Notes: generated from the letters alone by a model not told the origin. A DNA stretch of 64,000 nt from Brevundimonas sp. (GCF_013912065.1 NZ_JACESA010000012.1:47846-111845), one strand, 5' to 3'; shown: positions 33,131 through 41,264, counted from the first letter of the stretch. Translations and numbers: made by a program.

Positions 33131-33909
33131 TCCGCACACTGTTCATCATCGCCGGCGCCGCCCTGGTGCTGTGCCTCGTCACCATGGGCGGAGCGCTCGC
33201 GCTCGGCGGCCATGATCTGCAACGCCACGGCTGGGCCTGGACCATCAAGAACCGCGACGGCGAGACCATCCGCTTCGAACGGGTCAAGAACGCGGGAACC
33301 GAGGACCTCGGCCCCTTCACCACGCGGACCCTGGCCTGGACCGGCGGCGACACCCTGGCCGTCGATTCCAGCCTTGATGTCGAATACGTCCAGGGGCCGG
33401 CTGACACCGTCGTCATTACGGGTCCCAAGAGCCTGACCGATCGGGTCCGTCTTCAGGACGGCCGCCTTTCCCTCGGCGACGGGGACGAAAGGGTGGTCTT
33501 CGGCTGGAACGGCGGAAACTTCTCGGCCCGGTCGGAGCGCGACGAACTGCGCGTCGTGGTCACCGCCCGCGATGTGCGGAACTTCGCCTCCAACGGCTCG
33601 GGCGACCTGGACATCCGGGACTATGACCAGCCGACCCTGGGCCTGTCCATCTCGGGTTCCGCCGACGTGACCGCCGCCGGCCGCACCGAGGGCCTGGACC
33701 TCGCCATCGCCGGCTCCGGCGACGCCGATCTCCGGGGCTTGAACACTCGGGACGCCACGGTCGCCATCTCCGGTTCCGGCGACGCCGACCTGGCCCCCAC
33801 CGGCGACGTCGAGGTCCGCATCGCGGGCTCCGGCGACGTCACCCTGGCCACCCGCCCGGCCAAACTGACCAGCGAAATCGCCGGCTCCGGCGACGTCTAC
33901 CAGAACTGA
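33127..33909 (+). CDS. DUF2807 (GIN-domain) exported adhesin-like protein
   Basis: The 260-residue protein has an N-terminal hydrophobic segment (LFIIAGAALVLCLVTMGGA) acting as signal or anchor. A right-handed repeat domain follows, in which the unit SGSGDADL/AGSGDV recurs at least six times (about residues 157-258). This is the parallel beta-solenoid of DUF2807. It probably resides at the cell surface or periplasm. The operon context with PadR and DUF1700 implies regulated expression. A strong terminator follows within 11 bp. Confidence 0.9.
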   Translation: MIRTLFIIAGAALVLCLVTMGGALALGGHDLQRHGWAWTIKNRDGETIRFERVKNAGTEDLGPFTTRTLAWTGGDTLAVDSSLDVEYVQGPADTVVITGPKSLTDRVRLQDGRLSLGDGDERVVFGWNGGNFSARSERDELRVVVTARDVRNFASNGSGDLDIRDYDQPTLGLSISGSADVTAAGRTEGLDLAIAGSGDADLRGLNTRDATVAISGSGDADLAPTGDVEVRIAGSGDVTLATRPAKLTSEIAGSGDVYQN

Positions 33910-33919
33910 AAATGATCGG

Positions 33920-33953
33920 CCCCTCCCCCCTTCCGGGGGAGGGGTTTTCTTTC
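33920..33953 (+). terminator. Intrinsic terminator of padR-DUF1700-DUF2807 operon
   Basis: A perfect 10-bp stem CCCCTCCCCC / GGGGGAGGGG with CTTCC loop, followed by TTTTCTTTCT on the plus strand, 10 bp after the DUF2807 stop. Confidence 0.92.
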
Positions 33954-33985
33954 TCCCACAAGGGAAGAAGGCTCCTCTCTTCTTT

Positions 33986-34102
33986 CGTCATTCCGGGCGA
34001 AGCGTAGCGAAGACCCGGAACCCAGCGGCGCGCGAGAGCGCGAACCTGCCGCGGTCTCGATCTTTCAGCATCCTGCGGCTTGGGCCAACCCTCACAATGA
34101 CG
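33986..34102. repeat. 117-bp palindromic intergenic repeat (REP/MITE-like)
   Basis: The element begins CGTCATT and ends AATGACG, a perfect 7-bp terminal inverted repeat. Inside the left end, TTCCGGG (33991-33997) pairs with CCCGGAA (34014-34020) around CGAAGCG-TA-GCGAAG. It sits in the 560-bp gap between the DUF2807 terminator and ubiA and has no open frame of its own. Similar CGTCATTCCGGGCGAAG elements are known as dispersed intergenic repeats in alphaproteobacterial genomes. Only one copy is in this window. Confidence 0.65.
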
Positions 34103-34291
34103 CTGGTACGGCCCTAACGATTTCAAGGCCTTGCCGAAATCTCGCGCCGCGTTTCCCGCCTGGGTTCCCCCACGGTGTAAGGATGGAGCCCGGCGGACCC
34201 ATTTTCGATCCGCCCCGGTCTTTGACATCGCCGCCAGACTTAAGCTGAAGTCATGGGCCCCCTCTTCGGAGCCCGACATCCCGATTAAAAC

Positions 34292-34395
34292 TGCACTCAA
34301 TTGCACAGTGCAATCTCGCGGGAAGATTTATGCCAGCAAAAACAGCGATTTATTTCGAAATTGCACAGTTTGCACTGATTTCGTCCCTGTGCAAT
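34292..34395. promoter_or_regulatory. Cluster of TTGCAC/GTGCAA motifs upstream of ubiA
   Basis: Five copies of the hexamer TTGCAC in either orientation start at 34301, 34308 (inverted), 34361, 34370 and 34389 (inverted), with a partial TGCAC at 34292. The first two form a perfect 15-bp palindrome, ATTGCAC-A-GTGCAAT (34300-34314). The region is AT-richer than its surroundings. It looks like a multi-site operator or a small repeat array. The rest of the 33910-34469 gap (34103-34290) shows nothing recognisable. Confidence 0.5.
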
Positions 34396-34469
34396 TCGGC
34401 CGAAGCCTTGGCCGGTTCAGCGCCCATTCCCGCCTTCACCCTGCCGCCCATTCCCGCTAAGCCTTGGCC

Positions 34470-35501
34470 ATGACCTCCGCCCCCCTCCCCGACGCCGGCG
34501 CCAACTGGGTGGACCGCCATGCGCCCGAGGCGCTGAAGCCGTGGCTGAAGCTGGGGCGGTTCGATCGGCCCATCGGCATCTGGCTGCTGCTGCTGCCCGG
34601 GTGGCAGGGGATCGCCCTGGCCCTGGCCCAGTATCGCCAAGCGCCCGGCCTCTATGACCTGTGGCTGTTCGTCGGCTTCGGGATCGGCGCCTGCCTGATG
34701 CGGGCCGCCGGCTGCGGCTTCAACGACATCGTCGACCGCGACTTCGACGCCAAGGTCGCCCGCACCGCCCTGCGCCCCATCCCCGCCGGCCTGATCAGCC
34801 TCAAACAGGCCTGGGCCTTCGTCGTGGCCTGCAGCCTGATCAGCCTCCTGATCCTGCTGACCCTGCCGACCGTCGCCATCCTGCTGGGCGTCGGCTCCTG
34901 CGCCCTGGTCGCCGCCTATCCCTTCATGAAGCGGATCACCTGGTGGCCTCAGGCCTGGCTGGGCCTGACCTTCAACTGGGGCGCCCTGATGGGATTCGCC
35001 GCCGCCCTGCCGCTGGCGGCCGCGGCGCTTCTGCTGCCCCCGGATATCATCGACGAGTTCCGTCCCTTCCTCTGGTCGCCGTCCAGCGACAGCGGCCACG
35101 CGATCGCTCTGACATGGCAGGCCTACGCCCCCGCCGTCTTCCTCTACCTCGGCGGAGTCTTCTGGACCCTCGGCTACGACACCGTCTACGCCCTGCAGGA
35201 CATCGAGGACGACGCCATGATCGGGGTCAAATCCTCGGCCCGGCGTCTGGCCTCGGCCGTCCGTCCCGGCGTCGCCGTCTTCTACGTCATCAGCCTGGCC
35301 CTCGCCGCTCTGGCCGGCCTCGCCGCCGGCCTGGGCCCGCTGTTCTGGATCGGCCTCGTCGCCTACGCCGCCCATCTGGCCCGGCAGGTCGCCCGCCTCG
35401 ACCGCACCGACGGCGCCCTGGCGCTGAAGCTGTTCAAGTCCAACCGCGAAGCGGGCCTGATCCTGCTCGCCGCCATCGCCCTCGGATCTCTCGGCCTGTG
35501 A
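34470..35501 (+). CDS. ubiA: 4-hydroxybenzoate polyprenyltransferase
   Basis: A 343-residue integral membrane prenyltransferase that attaches a polyprenyl chain to 4-hydroxybenzoate in ubiquinone synthesis. The first Mg-diphosphate motif is N85-D86..D89-R90-D91-x-D93 in NDIVDRDFD. The second is DIEDDAMIGVKSSARRL. FDRPIGIWLLLLPGWQG is the typical N-terminal helix. ATG 34470 was preferred to the adjacent ATG 34464. Eight to nine hydrophobic helices span the sequence. Confidence 0.95.
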   Translation: MTSAPLPDAGANWVDRHAPEALKPWLKLGRFDRPIGIWLLLLPGWQGIALALAQYRQAPGLYDLWLFVGFGIGACLMRAAGCGFNDIVDRDFDAKVARTALRPIPAGLISLKQAWAFVVACSLISLLILLTLPTVAILLGVGSCALVAAYPFMKRITWWPQAWLGLTFNWGALMGFAAALPLAAAALLLPPDIIDEFRPFLWSPSSDSGHAIALTWQAYAPAVFLYLGGVFWTLGYDTVYALQDIEDDAMIGVKSSARRLASAVRPGVAVFYVISLALAALAGLAAGLGPLFWIGLVAYAAHLARQVARLDRTDGALALKLFKSNREAGLILLAAIALGSLGL

Positions 35502-35512
35502 AGGAGCCCCCC

Positions 35513-36346
35513 ATGACCTCCACCGTTCGCCTTCTGCTGCTGTCGGCCGCCGTCGCCGCGACCGTCGCCGCCTGCCAGCGCCGCGATGACAAGGCCGAGG
35601 CGCCGGCCCCCGCCCCGGCCGCGCCCGCCGCCGTCACCGACGCTTCGGCCGGCGCGCCGATGAGCTTCGATTCCAAGACCCAGTACGCCACCGTCAAACT
35701 GACCCTGCCGGACGCCGTCAAATCCAAGCCGGATCTGCACGCCCCCCTCTACGCCGCCGCCGTGCGCGACCTGCGTCAGTTCTCCGAGGGCGCCCAGGCC
35801 GACCTGTCCGAAGCCGGCGGCGGCCCCGGCGCCTACGAGAAGACCATCGCCTTCGAGCCCGGCGCCGAGACCGGGAAACTGTTCAGCCTGGCCCGCACCG
35901 ATTTCGAATTCACCGGCGGCGCCCATCCCAACACCAGTTTCTCGGCCGTCCTGTGGGACAAGGCGATGAAGAAGCGGCTGGGCTTCGCCGACCTGTTCCG
36001 CCCCGGCGCCGACCTGTCCGGTCTGGACAAGGCCCTGTGCGACGCCGCCAACGCCGCCAAACAGGCCCGCTCGCCCGGCTCGGAGACGGCGACCCTGGGC
36101 GGCAAGATGTGGACCTGCCCCAAGGCCGTCGCCACCCCCTTCGTCCTGACCCCCGGCACGACGCCGGGCAAGGCGGGCGGCGTTACCTTCCTGATCGGCG
36201 CCTATCAGATCGGCCCCTATTCGGACGGGGCTTACCGCATAGCCGTGCCCCAGTCGGTCTTCCGCTCCCTGCTCAACCCGGCCTACGCCGACGAGTTCGC
36301 CGGCGCGCCAGTCAAGGCCGGGGACGTGACGCCCAAGCCGGGCTGA
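35513..36346 (+). CDS. Lipoprotein with DUF3298/PdaC-like domain
   Basis: A 277-residue lipoprotein: signal VRLLLLSAAVAATVAAC with lipidated C21 (ATVAAC), then an Ala/Pro-rich linker (EAPAPAPAAPAA). The globular part has DFEFTGGAHPNTSFSAVLWD and GFADLFRPGADLSGLDKAL, the DUF4163/DUF3298 pattern found in RsiV and PdaC. GAYQIGPYSDGAYRIAVP closes it. The RsiV-type domain can bind lysozyme, but no such role is shown here. AAGGAG 7 nt before ATG 35513 fixes the start, 11 bp after ubiA. It is 0 bp from the convergent hydrolase gene. Confidence 0.82.
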   Translation: MTSTVRLLLLSAAVAATVAACQRRDDKAEAPAPAPAAPAAVTDASAGAPMSFDSKTQYATVKLTLPDAVKSKPDLHAPLYAAAVRDLRQFSEGAQADLSEAGGGPGAYEKTIAFEPGAETGKLFSLARTDFEFTGGAHPNTSFSAVLWDKAMKKRLGFADLFRPGADLSGLDKALCDAANAAKQARSPGSETATLGGKMWTCPKAVATPFVLTPGTTPGKAGGVTFLIGAYQIGPYSDGAYRIAVPQSVFRSLLNPAYADEFAGAPVKAGDVTPKPG

Positions 36347-37255
36347 TCAATCCGCCAGGAACTGATCCACCAGCGCCGCGAACGGCTGCGGCTGGTCGGC
36401 CATGATGAAATGCCGGCTGTCGTCGACGCGGATCAGCTTCACGCCGGGCAGGGCCGCATATTCCCGCGCCCACAGGTCTCCGCCCTCCGCCCCGGCGTGA
36501 AGGGCGGTCACCGGCGTCGTCATCGCGGCCAACCCGGCCCGGGCGTCCGTGATCATCACATCCTTCATGGCTGCGGCGAAGGCTCGCCGATCGCTGGCCA
36601 TTGACCAGTCCAGGATCCGCGCCTGTTCGGCGGGCGTGTTCGACAGCGCCCGCGCCGTCCCCTCCTGCTGCGCCCGGAAGGTCGCGGCGTCGGCGCCCAG
36701 GATCATGGCCGCCGCCCGGTCCGCAAACGGCCGCGCGCTCTCGGCCGTCACCGCAGGTCCGAACATCACGCTGTAGAAGGGCAGGGAATCCACCGACATC
36801 AGCCGGCCGACCAGATCGGGATGCTGTTGCGCCAGCAGAAGACCGCTGAGGCCGCCCAGCGAATGGCCGATCACCGCCGGCCGAACCAGTCCGGCCTCGC
36901 GGATATAGCGGGCCAGTTCATCGACCTCCGGCTGAACGAAGTCGCCGTCGCCGTGGGTCCAGGGTTCGCCGGCGAACCCGGCCAGCTGCACCAGATGGAC
37001 CCGGTGCGCAGCCTTCAGCCGATCCGCCGTCGCCCGCCACACTTCGCGCGACGAACCCAGACCAGGAATCAGGATCACGTTGGGACCGGCGCCGACAACC
37101 TGGACCGACAGCCGGTCGGACACGAAGGGCGCGGCGGCTGCCGGCGCCTGGGCGAAGGCGGCGGTCACCCCGACCGCCAGCGAGGGCGTGCAGACAGCCA
37201 GACCGAACAGGGCGGCGCGCAGGCGCGGGCGCGCCTTGAAGAAGGCGTTGAACAT
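36347..37255 (-). CDS. Exported alpha/beta-fold hydrolase
   Basis: The 302-residue protein has a signal peptide (AALFGLAVCTPSLAVGVTAA, cleavage near AFAQAP). A canonical alpha/beta-hydrolase fold follows. The oxyanion-region IPGLGSSREVW and nucleophile elbow GHSLGGLSG are visible, the acid is probably in the TPVTALHAGAEGGD region, and the catalytic histidine is in DDSRHFIMADQP. It could be a periplasmic esterase; substrate unknown. It lies end to end with the convergent lipoprotein gene. Confidence 0.92.
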   Translation of the reverse strand: MFNAFFKARPRLRAALFGLAVCTPSLAVGVTAAFAQAPAAAAPFVSDRLSVQVVGAGPNVILIPGLGSSREVWRATADRLKAAHRVHLVQLAGFAGEPWTHGDGDFVQPEVDELARYIREAGLVRPAVIGHSLGGLSGLLLAQQHPDLVGRLMSVDSLPFYSVMFGPAVTAESARPFADRAAAMILGADAATFRAQQEGTARALSNTPAEQARILDWSMASDRRAFAAAMKDVMITDARAGLAAMTTPVTALHAGAEGGDLWAREYAALPGVKLIRVDDSRHFIMADQPQPFAALVDQFLAD

Positions 37256-37294
37256 CGGAAGTCTCCCTTGGGTTTGAAGCTTGGTCCGCCGCCG

Positions 37295-37492
37295 TCAGGC
37301 GTGCGGGTTCTCGAAAATATCCTCGACCGGCCGGTCGAAAGTCGCCGCGATCCGGTAGGCCAGGTCCAGCGACGGATCGTGCCGCTCGGTTTCCAGGGCG
37401 ATCACCGCCTGTCGCGACACGCCCAGCGCCTGCCCCAGCTGCTCCTGGGTCCAGCCTCGCTCGACGCGCAGCAGTTTCAGGCGGTTCTTCAT
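37295..37492 (-). CDS. Small XRE-family DNA-binding protein
   Basis: A 65-residue Cro/CI-type helix-turn-helix protein without extra domains. RVERGWTQEQLGQALGVSRQ contains the helix-turn-helix, followed by AVIALETERHDPSLDLAYRI and the typical VEDIFENPH end. This subtype often pairs with a small integral membrane protein gene, as here: its start overlaps the stop of that gene by 4 nt. It probably represses the shared promoter at 37924-37965. Confidence 0.93.
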   Translation of the reverse strand: MKNRLKLLRVERGWTQEQLGQALGVSRQAVIALETERHDPSLDLAYRIAATFDRPVEDIFENPHA

Positions 37493-37896
37493 CGGCTGCT
37501 CCGGATGAAGGGCGAGGTCAGGCCGTACATCCCCCAGAACAGAGGCAGGATCAGCCAGGTCTCGATATGCGGCGCCCCCGCGAAACTCTCGCCGAAGCCC
37601 CAGAAGGTGGCGACGCCCAAGGTCATTCCGGCGGCCAGGACGAACTGTTTGACCATCACGCCGCGCACGAACTCGTCACTTTCCTGCATCAGGGACAGGA
37701 AGGCCCAGATCTGGCCGATGACCGGCGCCGAGACCGCGGCCGCCAGCACCCAGGCCGCGGGCTTGCCCATGATCTCGTCAAAGGCGTCGGTGGTCATCAT
37801 CGCCACGCAGATCGCCACATAGGGGACCGTGAAGGCCGTCATACGCAAGAGATAGCGCCGATGCGCGGGGGTGGTTGATTTGCTTGTAGTCAACAT
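37489..37896 (-). CDS. Four-helix membrane protein paired with XRE regulator
   Basis: A 135-residue protein with about four hydrophobic segments: FTVPYVAICVAMMTTDAF, AAWVLAAAVSAPVIGQIWAF, VKQFVLAAGMTLGVATFWGF and WLILPLFWGMYGL. The loop ESDEFVRGVMVKQ is the only charged conserved-looking part. ATG 37896 has GAGGAGG 7-8 nt upstream, which settles the start. No enzyme motif is visible; such proteins in XRE pairs are uncharacterised. Confidence 0.8.
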   Translation of the reverse strand: MLTTSKSTTPAHRRYLLRMTAFTVPYVAICVAMMTTDAFDEIMGKPAAWVLAAAVSAPVIGQIWAFLSLMQESDEFVRGVMVKQFVLAAGMTLGVATFWGFGESFAGAPHIETWLILPLFWGMYGLTSPFIRSSR

Positions 37897-37923
37897 GTCT
37901 CGCCTCCTCGTGTAAGGGCAACC

Positions 37924-37965
37924 TGACATCAGGCACATGTAATGTCAACCTGACTTTTTGTCAGG
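37924..37965. promoter_or_regulatory. Operator-like array of TGTCA/TGACA half-sites
   Basis: TGACAT-N12-ATGTCA (37924-37947) is directly followed by CCTGAC-TTTTT-GTCAGG (37949-37965), giving four related half-sites in 42 bp. It lies 28 bp upstream of the membrane protein-XRE pair and overlaps a minus-strand TTGACA that could be a -35 element. The XRE protein is the obvious candidate binder. Confidence 0.55.
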
Positions 37966-38023
37966 ATAGTCTAACGCCATCTCTCCGCTTTGCCGGCCCC
38001 CTCGCCAGAGGTAGAATGGACCC

Positions 38024-38983
38024 ATGTCCGCCGCCCCGCGTATCGCCCCCTCGACCCTGTTCACCCCGGAGGAATGGGCGCCCTTCCAGACCCGCCCGGC
38101 CTGGGCGGGGCCGCTGCTGGTCGTCCACTGCTGGGGCGTGATCGCCTTCGCCGTCGTCGCGGGGGTCCTTGTTCCCTGGCTGATCCCGATCTGCGTCATG
38201 ATCGTCGGCACGCGGCAGCTGGGCCTGGCCATACTGATGCACGAGGCGGCGCACGGCGGGCTGTCGAAGACCGCGAAGTGGAACGATTTTCTGGGCCACT
38301 GGCTCTGCGCCGTGCCGATCGGAGCGGACCTGGGGGCCTATCGCCCCTATCACCTGACCCATCACCGTTTCGCCCAACAGCCGGAAGATCCCGACCTGAT
38401 GCTCTCGGCGCCCTTCCCCGTCTCGCCCGCCTCGCTGCGCCGCAAGATGATCCGCGACCTGACGGGCCAGACCTTCTTCAAGCAGCGGATCCTGCTGCCG
38501 CTGGCGATGGCCTCCGACAAATCGCGCTCAAACAGCTCGAAGGGCGATAGCGCCCATGAGTATGAGGCCGTCGTCACCGGCCGCTCGATCCTGCCCTTCC
38601 TGGCCGTCAACGCCCTGATCCTGGCGGGCTTCGTCGCGGCGGGGGTCTGGTGGGCCTTCTTCGCCCTGTGGCTGCTGCCGATGGCGACCTGGTTCCCGAT
38701 GGTGACGCGGCTGAGAAACATCGCCGAACACGCCTGCGTCGAGGGCTCTTCCGCCGACGCCTTCCGCGCCGCCCGCACCACCCGCGCCTCCTGGTGGGAG
38801 CGGGTCTTCATCGCCCCCTACTGGGTCAATTTCCACGCCGAACATCACCTGTTCATGCATGTGCCCTGCTGGAAGCTTCCCGCCCTGCACCGCGCCGTCC
38901 ACGCCCGCCCCCAGGCGGCAGTCATGGAGGTTGCGCCCGGTTATGTCAGCGTCCTGAAGACGGCGACCCGCCGTCCACGATGA
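38024..38983 (+). CDS. Membrane fatty acid desaturase
   Basis: A 319-residue di-iron desaturase. The three histidine boxes are HEAAHGG (73-77 region), HLTHHRF (110-114 region) and AEHHLFMHVP near residue 274. Four hydrophobic segments place these at the cytoplasmic face. It introduces a double bond into an acyl chain or a related lipid using electron donors not encoded here. Its TGA overlaps the methyltransferase ATG (ATGA 38980-38983), implying coupled translation. Confidence 0.93.
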   Translation: MSAAPRIAPSTLFTPEEWAPFQTRPAWAGPLLVVHCWGVIAFAVVAGVLVPWLIPICVMIVGTRQLGLAILMHEAAHGGLSKTAKWNDFLGHWLCAVPIGADLGAYRPYHLTHHRFAQQPEDPDLMLSAPFPVSPASLRRKMIRDLTGQTFFKQRILLPLAMASDKSRSNSSKGDSAHEYEAVVTGRSILPFLAVNALILAGFVAAGVWWAFFALWLLPMATWFPMVTRLRNIAEHACVEGSSADAFRAARTTRASWWERVFIAPYWVNFHAEHHLFMHVPCWKLPALHRAVHARPQAAVMEVAPGYVSVLKTATRRPR

Positions 38984-39630
38984 CCATTTCCGATCCCGCC
39001 GCCTTCATCCGCGCCAACACGCGGCTCCAGCCCGTGCCGCATGCCCCGGAAATCTCGCTGTGGCTGGCGGACGAGATCACGCCCATCTGGCGGCTGACGG
39101 AAGAGGAACTCGGCGAACTGGGCCTGCCGCCGCCCTTCTGGGCCTTCGCCTGGGCCGGGGGTCAGGCGCTGAGCCGCTATCTGCTCGATCATCCGCACGA
39201 GGTCGCCGGCAAGCGTGTCCTGGACTTCGCCGCCGGTTCGGGCCTGGTCGGGGTCGCGGCGATGCGCGCCGGCGCCGCCTGCGTCCTGTGCGCCGACATC
39301 GACCCCTTCTGCCAGGCCGCCACAGCCGCCAACGCCCGGGCCAACGGCGTGACGCTGGACTTCACCGACCGCAACCTGCTGGACGGCCCGCCGCCCGAGG
39401 TCGAGGTCATCTGCGCCGGCGACATCTGCTACGAAAAGCCGATGACCGAGGCCGTGTTGGCTTGGTTGGCTCAAGCCCGCGCCCAGGGGGCCCGCGTCTT
39501 GATCGGAGATCCGGGCCGCACCTATTTTCCCCGTACCGGCCTCGAATTCCTGGCCGAATACAGGGTGCCCACGACCCGCGAACTGGAAGATCAGGAGATC
39601 AAGCGGGCGTCGGTCTGGTCGATGCCCTGA
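38980..39630 (+). CDS. Class I methyltransferase related to ETF-beta lysine methyltransferase
   Basis: A 216-residue seven-beta-strand methyltransferase. VLDFAAGSGLVGVAAMRAGA binds SAM, CADIDPFCQAATAANARANG follows, and the family motif with D and Y is ICAGDICYEK. IGDPGRTYFPRTGLEFLAEY matches the C-terminal region of the METTL20/ETFB-KMT group, which modifies lysines in electron transfer flavoprotein beta. The substrate is inferred by family only. It is coupled to the desaturase gene. Confidence 0.85.
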   Translation: MTISDPAAFIRANTRLQPVPHAPEISLWLADEITPIWRLTEEELGELGLPPPFWAFAWAGGQALSRYLLDHPHEVAGKRVLDFAAGSGLVGVAAMRAGAACVLCADIDPFCQAATAANARANGVTLDFTDRNLLDGPPPEVEVICAGDICYEKPMTEAVLAWLAQARAQGARVLIGDPGRTYFPRTGLEFLAEYRVPTTRELEDQEIKRASVWSMP

Positions 39631-39639
39631 TCGAGAGCG

Positions 39640-39673
39640 CCGGCGGGGCGTCGCCGCCCCGCCGGTTCTTTCC
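39640..39673 (+). terminator. Intrinsic terminator of desaturase-methyltransferase unit
   Basis: A perfect 11-bp stem CCGGCGGGGCG / CGCCCCGCCGG with TCGC loop and TTCTTTCC tail on the plus strand, 9 bp after the methyltransferase stop. Confidence 0.9.
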
Positions 39674-39674
39674 G

Positions 39675-40424
39675 TCAGGCTGCGGCCATCAGGCTTCCGG
39701 TCGTCTCCTCGGACGACCAGCGTCCGTAAGATTCGACCTGTTTGGCCATCATGGTCTCGAAGGCCGAGGTCAGTTCGGTAAGGCTCAACCCGCCGTCGCT
39801 GTCCGTGTCCAGAGCGGCGAAAGCGTCGCCGACGCTGGAGGAGTCGTCCTGGCCGAGAGAGGCCAGCAGTTCGTCCAGACTGACCGTGCCGTCCTCGTTG
39901 GTGTCGGCGGCGTCGAACACCGTCGAAGCGGTCTCCTCCGCCGAGGCCGGAGCCGCGTCGCCCGGAGGTCCGCCGCGCGGCGGACCCATGGCCTGAAGAC
40001 CGGCCTCGAGTTCGTCGGCGCTCATCACCCCGTCGCTGTCGGCGTCCAGCGAGGCGAAGGCATCGGCGAGCCCCGAGGTGTCGGACAGGCCGAGCGCGGA
40101 CCCGATCTCGTCCAGGCTCAGGCCGCCGTCGCTGTCTGAATCGAAGTCGGAGATCAGACTACTGACGAAGTCCTGGCCGGTCGAGGCCGCCTCCTGACTT
40201 TCGAGGAGTGCGGACATTGTGTCCGAACTGAGGCTGGTCGCCGCCGAGCTTGCAGGCGGGGGACCGGACGGCGGGGCGGGCGGTGATCCGCCCTGACTGG
40301 GGCTGAACAGCCCCTCGCTGGGCGAAGTTTGCCCAGTGGATCCGGCGCTCTGGGTCTGGAACAGGTCGCGCAGCGCCTGAAGCGACAGACCGGCAGAGGC
40401 CGAGGATGCGGAGGATATCTGCAT
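39675..40424 (-). CDS. Protein with four EF-hand calcium-binding loops
   Basis: A 249-residue acidic protein. Four canonical 12-residue EF loops are visible: D95-E106, D127-E138, D174-E185 and D206-E217, arranged as two pairs separated by a Pro/Gly linker (GPPRGGPPGD). All keep Asp at positions 1, 3 or 5 and Glu at 12. The first 70 residues are Ser/Gln/Pro-rich without a Sec signal; the N-terminus MQISSASSASAGLS is unlike a cytosolic calmodulin. Location is unclear; export by a non-Sec route is possible. CAGGAGTCAGGA precedes ATG 40424. Confidence 0.88.
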   Translation of the reverse strand: MQISSASSASAGLSLQALRDLFQTQSAGSTGQTSPSEGLFSPSQGGSPPAPPSGPPPASSAATSLSSDTMSALLESQEAASTGQDFVSSLISDFDSDSDGGLSLDEIGSALGLSDTSGLADAFASLDADSDGVMSADELEAGLQAMGPPRGGPPGDAAPASAEETASTVFDAADTNEDGTVSLDELLASLGQDDSSSVGDAFAALDTDSDGGLSLTELTSAFETMMAKQVESYGRWSSEETTGSLMAAA

Positions 40425-40564
40425 TCCTGACTCCTGATCGGAGGGCGACGATGTCCCGCCCAGCCATGGCCGAGCGTCCCGTCACGCCCGGCCATGCAAG
40501 ATTCGTCGAGAACTTAGATCAAGAGTATGTATTTCTTACCTTATTTCACTACTGACACATTCAT

Positions 40565-41158
40565 TCAGTGTGAAACCGGCTGGGCCTGGTCGGTCTTGTC
40601 CGCCTGCGCCTGGTGACGGCCTTCGGCGAATTCCTCGATCATCTTGGCGTTGAATGCGGGGATGTCGTCGGGCTTGCGGCTGGTCACCAGGCCCTCGTCG
40701 ACGACCACCGGCTCGTCCACCACATTTGCGCCGGCGTTTCTCAGATCGGTGCGGATGCTGTTGAAGGCGGTCAGGGTTCGCCCCTCGACCACCCCGGCCT
40801 CGATCAACAGCCAGGGCGCGTGGCAGATGGCGGCGACCGGCTTGCCGGCGTCGAAGAAGGCGCGGACGAACTTCACCGCATCCTGGTTGGCCCGCAGCTG
40901 GTCCGGATTGGCCACGCCGCCGGGCAGCATCAGCGCCGAATAGGCCGAGGCGTCGACGCCGGCCACCGCCTTGTCCGCCGTCACCTTGTCGCCGGGGGTC
41001 AGGTGGTTGAACCCCTGGAAGGGTCCGGCCTTCAGCGAAATCACCTCGACGACTGCGCCGGCTTCCTTCAGCGCCTTCATCGGTTCGGTCAGCTCGACCA
41101 GTTCGACGCCGTCGGTGGCCAGGATGGCGACGGTCTTGCCGGATAGGGTCTGGGCCAT
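40565..41158 (-). CDS. DJ-1/PfpI family protein
   Basis: A 197-residue class I glutamine amidotransferase-like protein. VAILATDGVELVELTEPMKA opens the fold and ALMLPGGVANPDQLR follows. The nucleophile elbow AAICHAPWLL carries the conserved cysteine, with the histidine beside it. PfpI/YhbO relatives act as proteases or as deglycase/glyoxalase-like stress enzymes, and the exact activity is debated. It stands alone between the EF-hand gene and the divergent small exported protein gene. Confidence 0.93.
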   Translation of the reverse strand: MAQTLSGKTVAILATDGVELVELTEPMKALKEAGAVVEVISLKAGPFQGFNHLTPGDKVTADKAVAGVDASAYSALMLPGGVANPDQLRANQDAVKFVRAFFDAGKPVAAICHAPWLLIEAGVVEGRTLTAFNSIRTDLRNAGANVVDEPVVVDEGLVTSRKPDDIPAFNAKMIEEFAEGRHQAQADKTDQAQPVSH

Positions 41159-41264
41159 GGGGAATGCTCCTTTGATGAGAGGGGATGTGCGGAATCAACC
41201 CCTCGAACCCTCGACGGTTGCGGCTCCGCTTGGCATGGGCCTGACGGTTTCCCATGTCCTGTTC

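Noticed and set aside
34131-34460. 109-residue plus-strand open frame between the palindromic repeat and ubiA
   Set aside because: Composition unlike neighbouring genes, no ribosome-binding site, and it covers the TTGCAC motif cluster.
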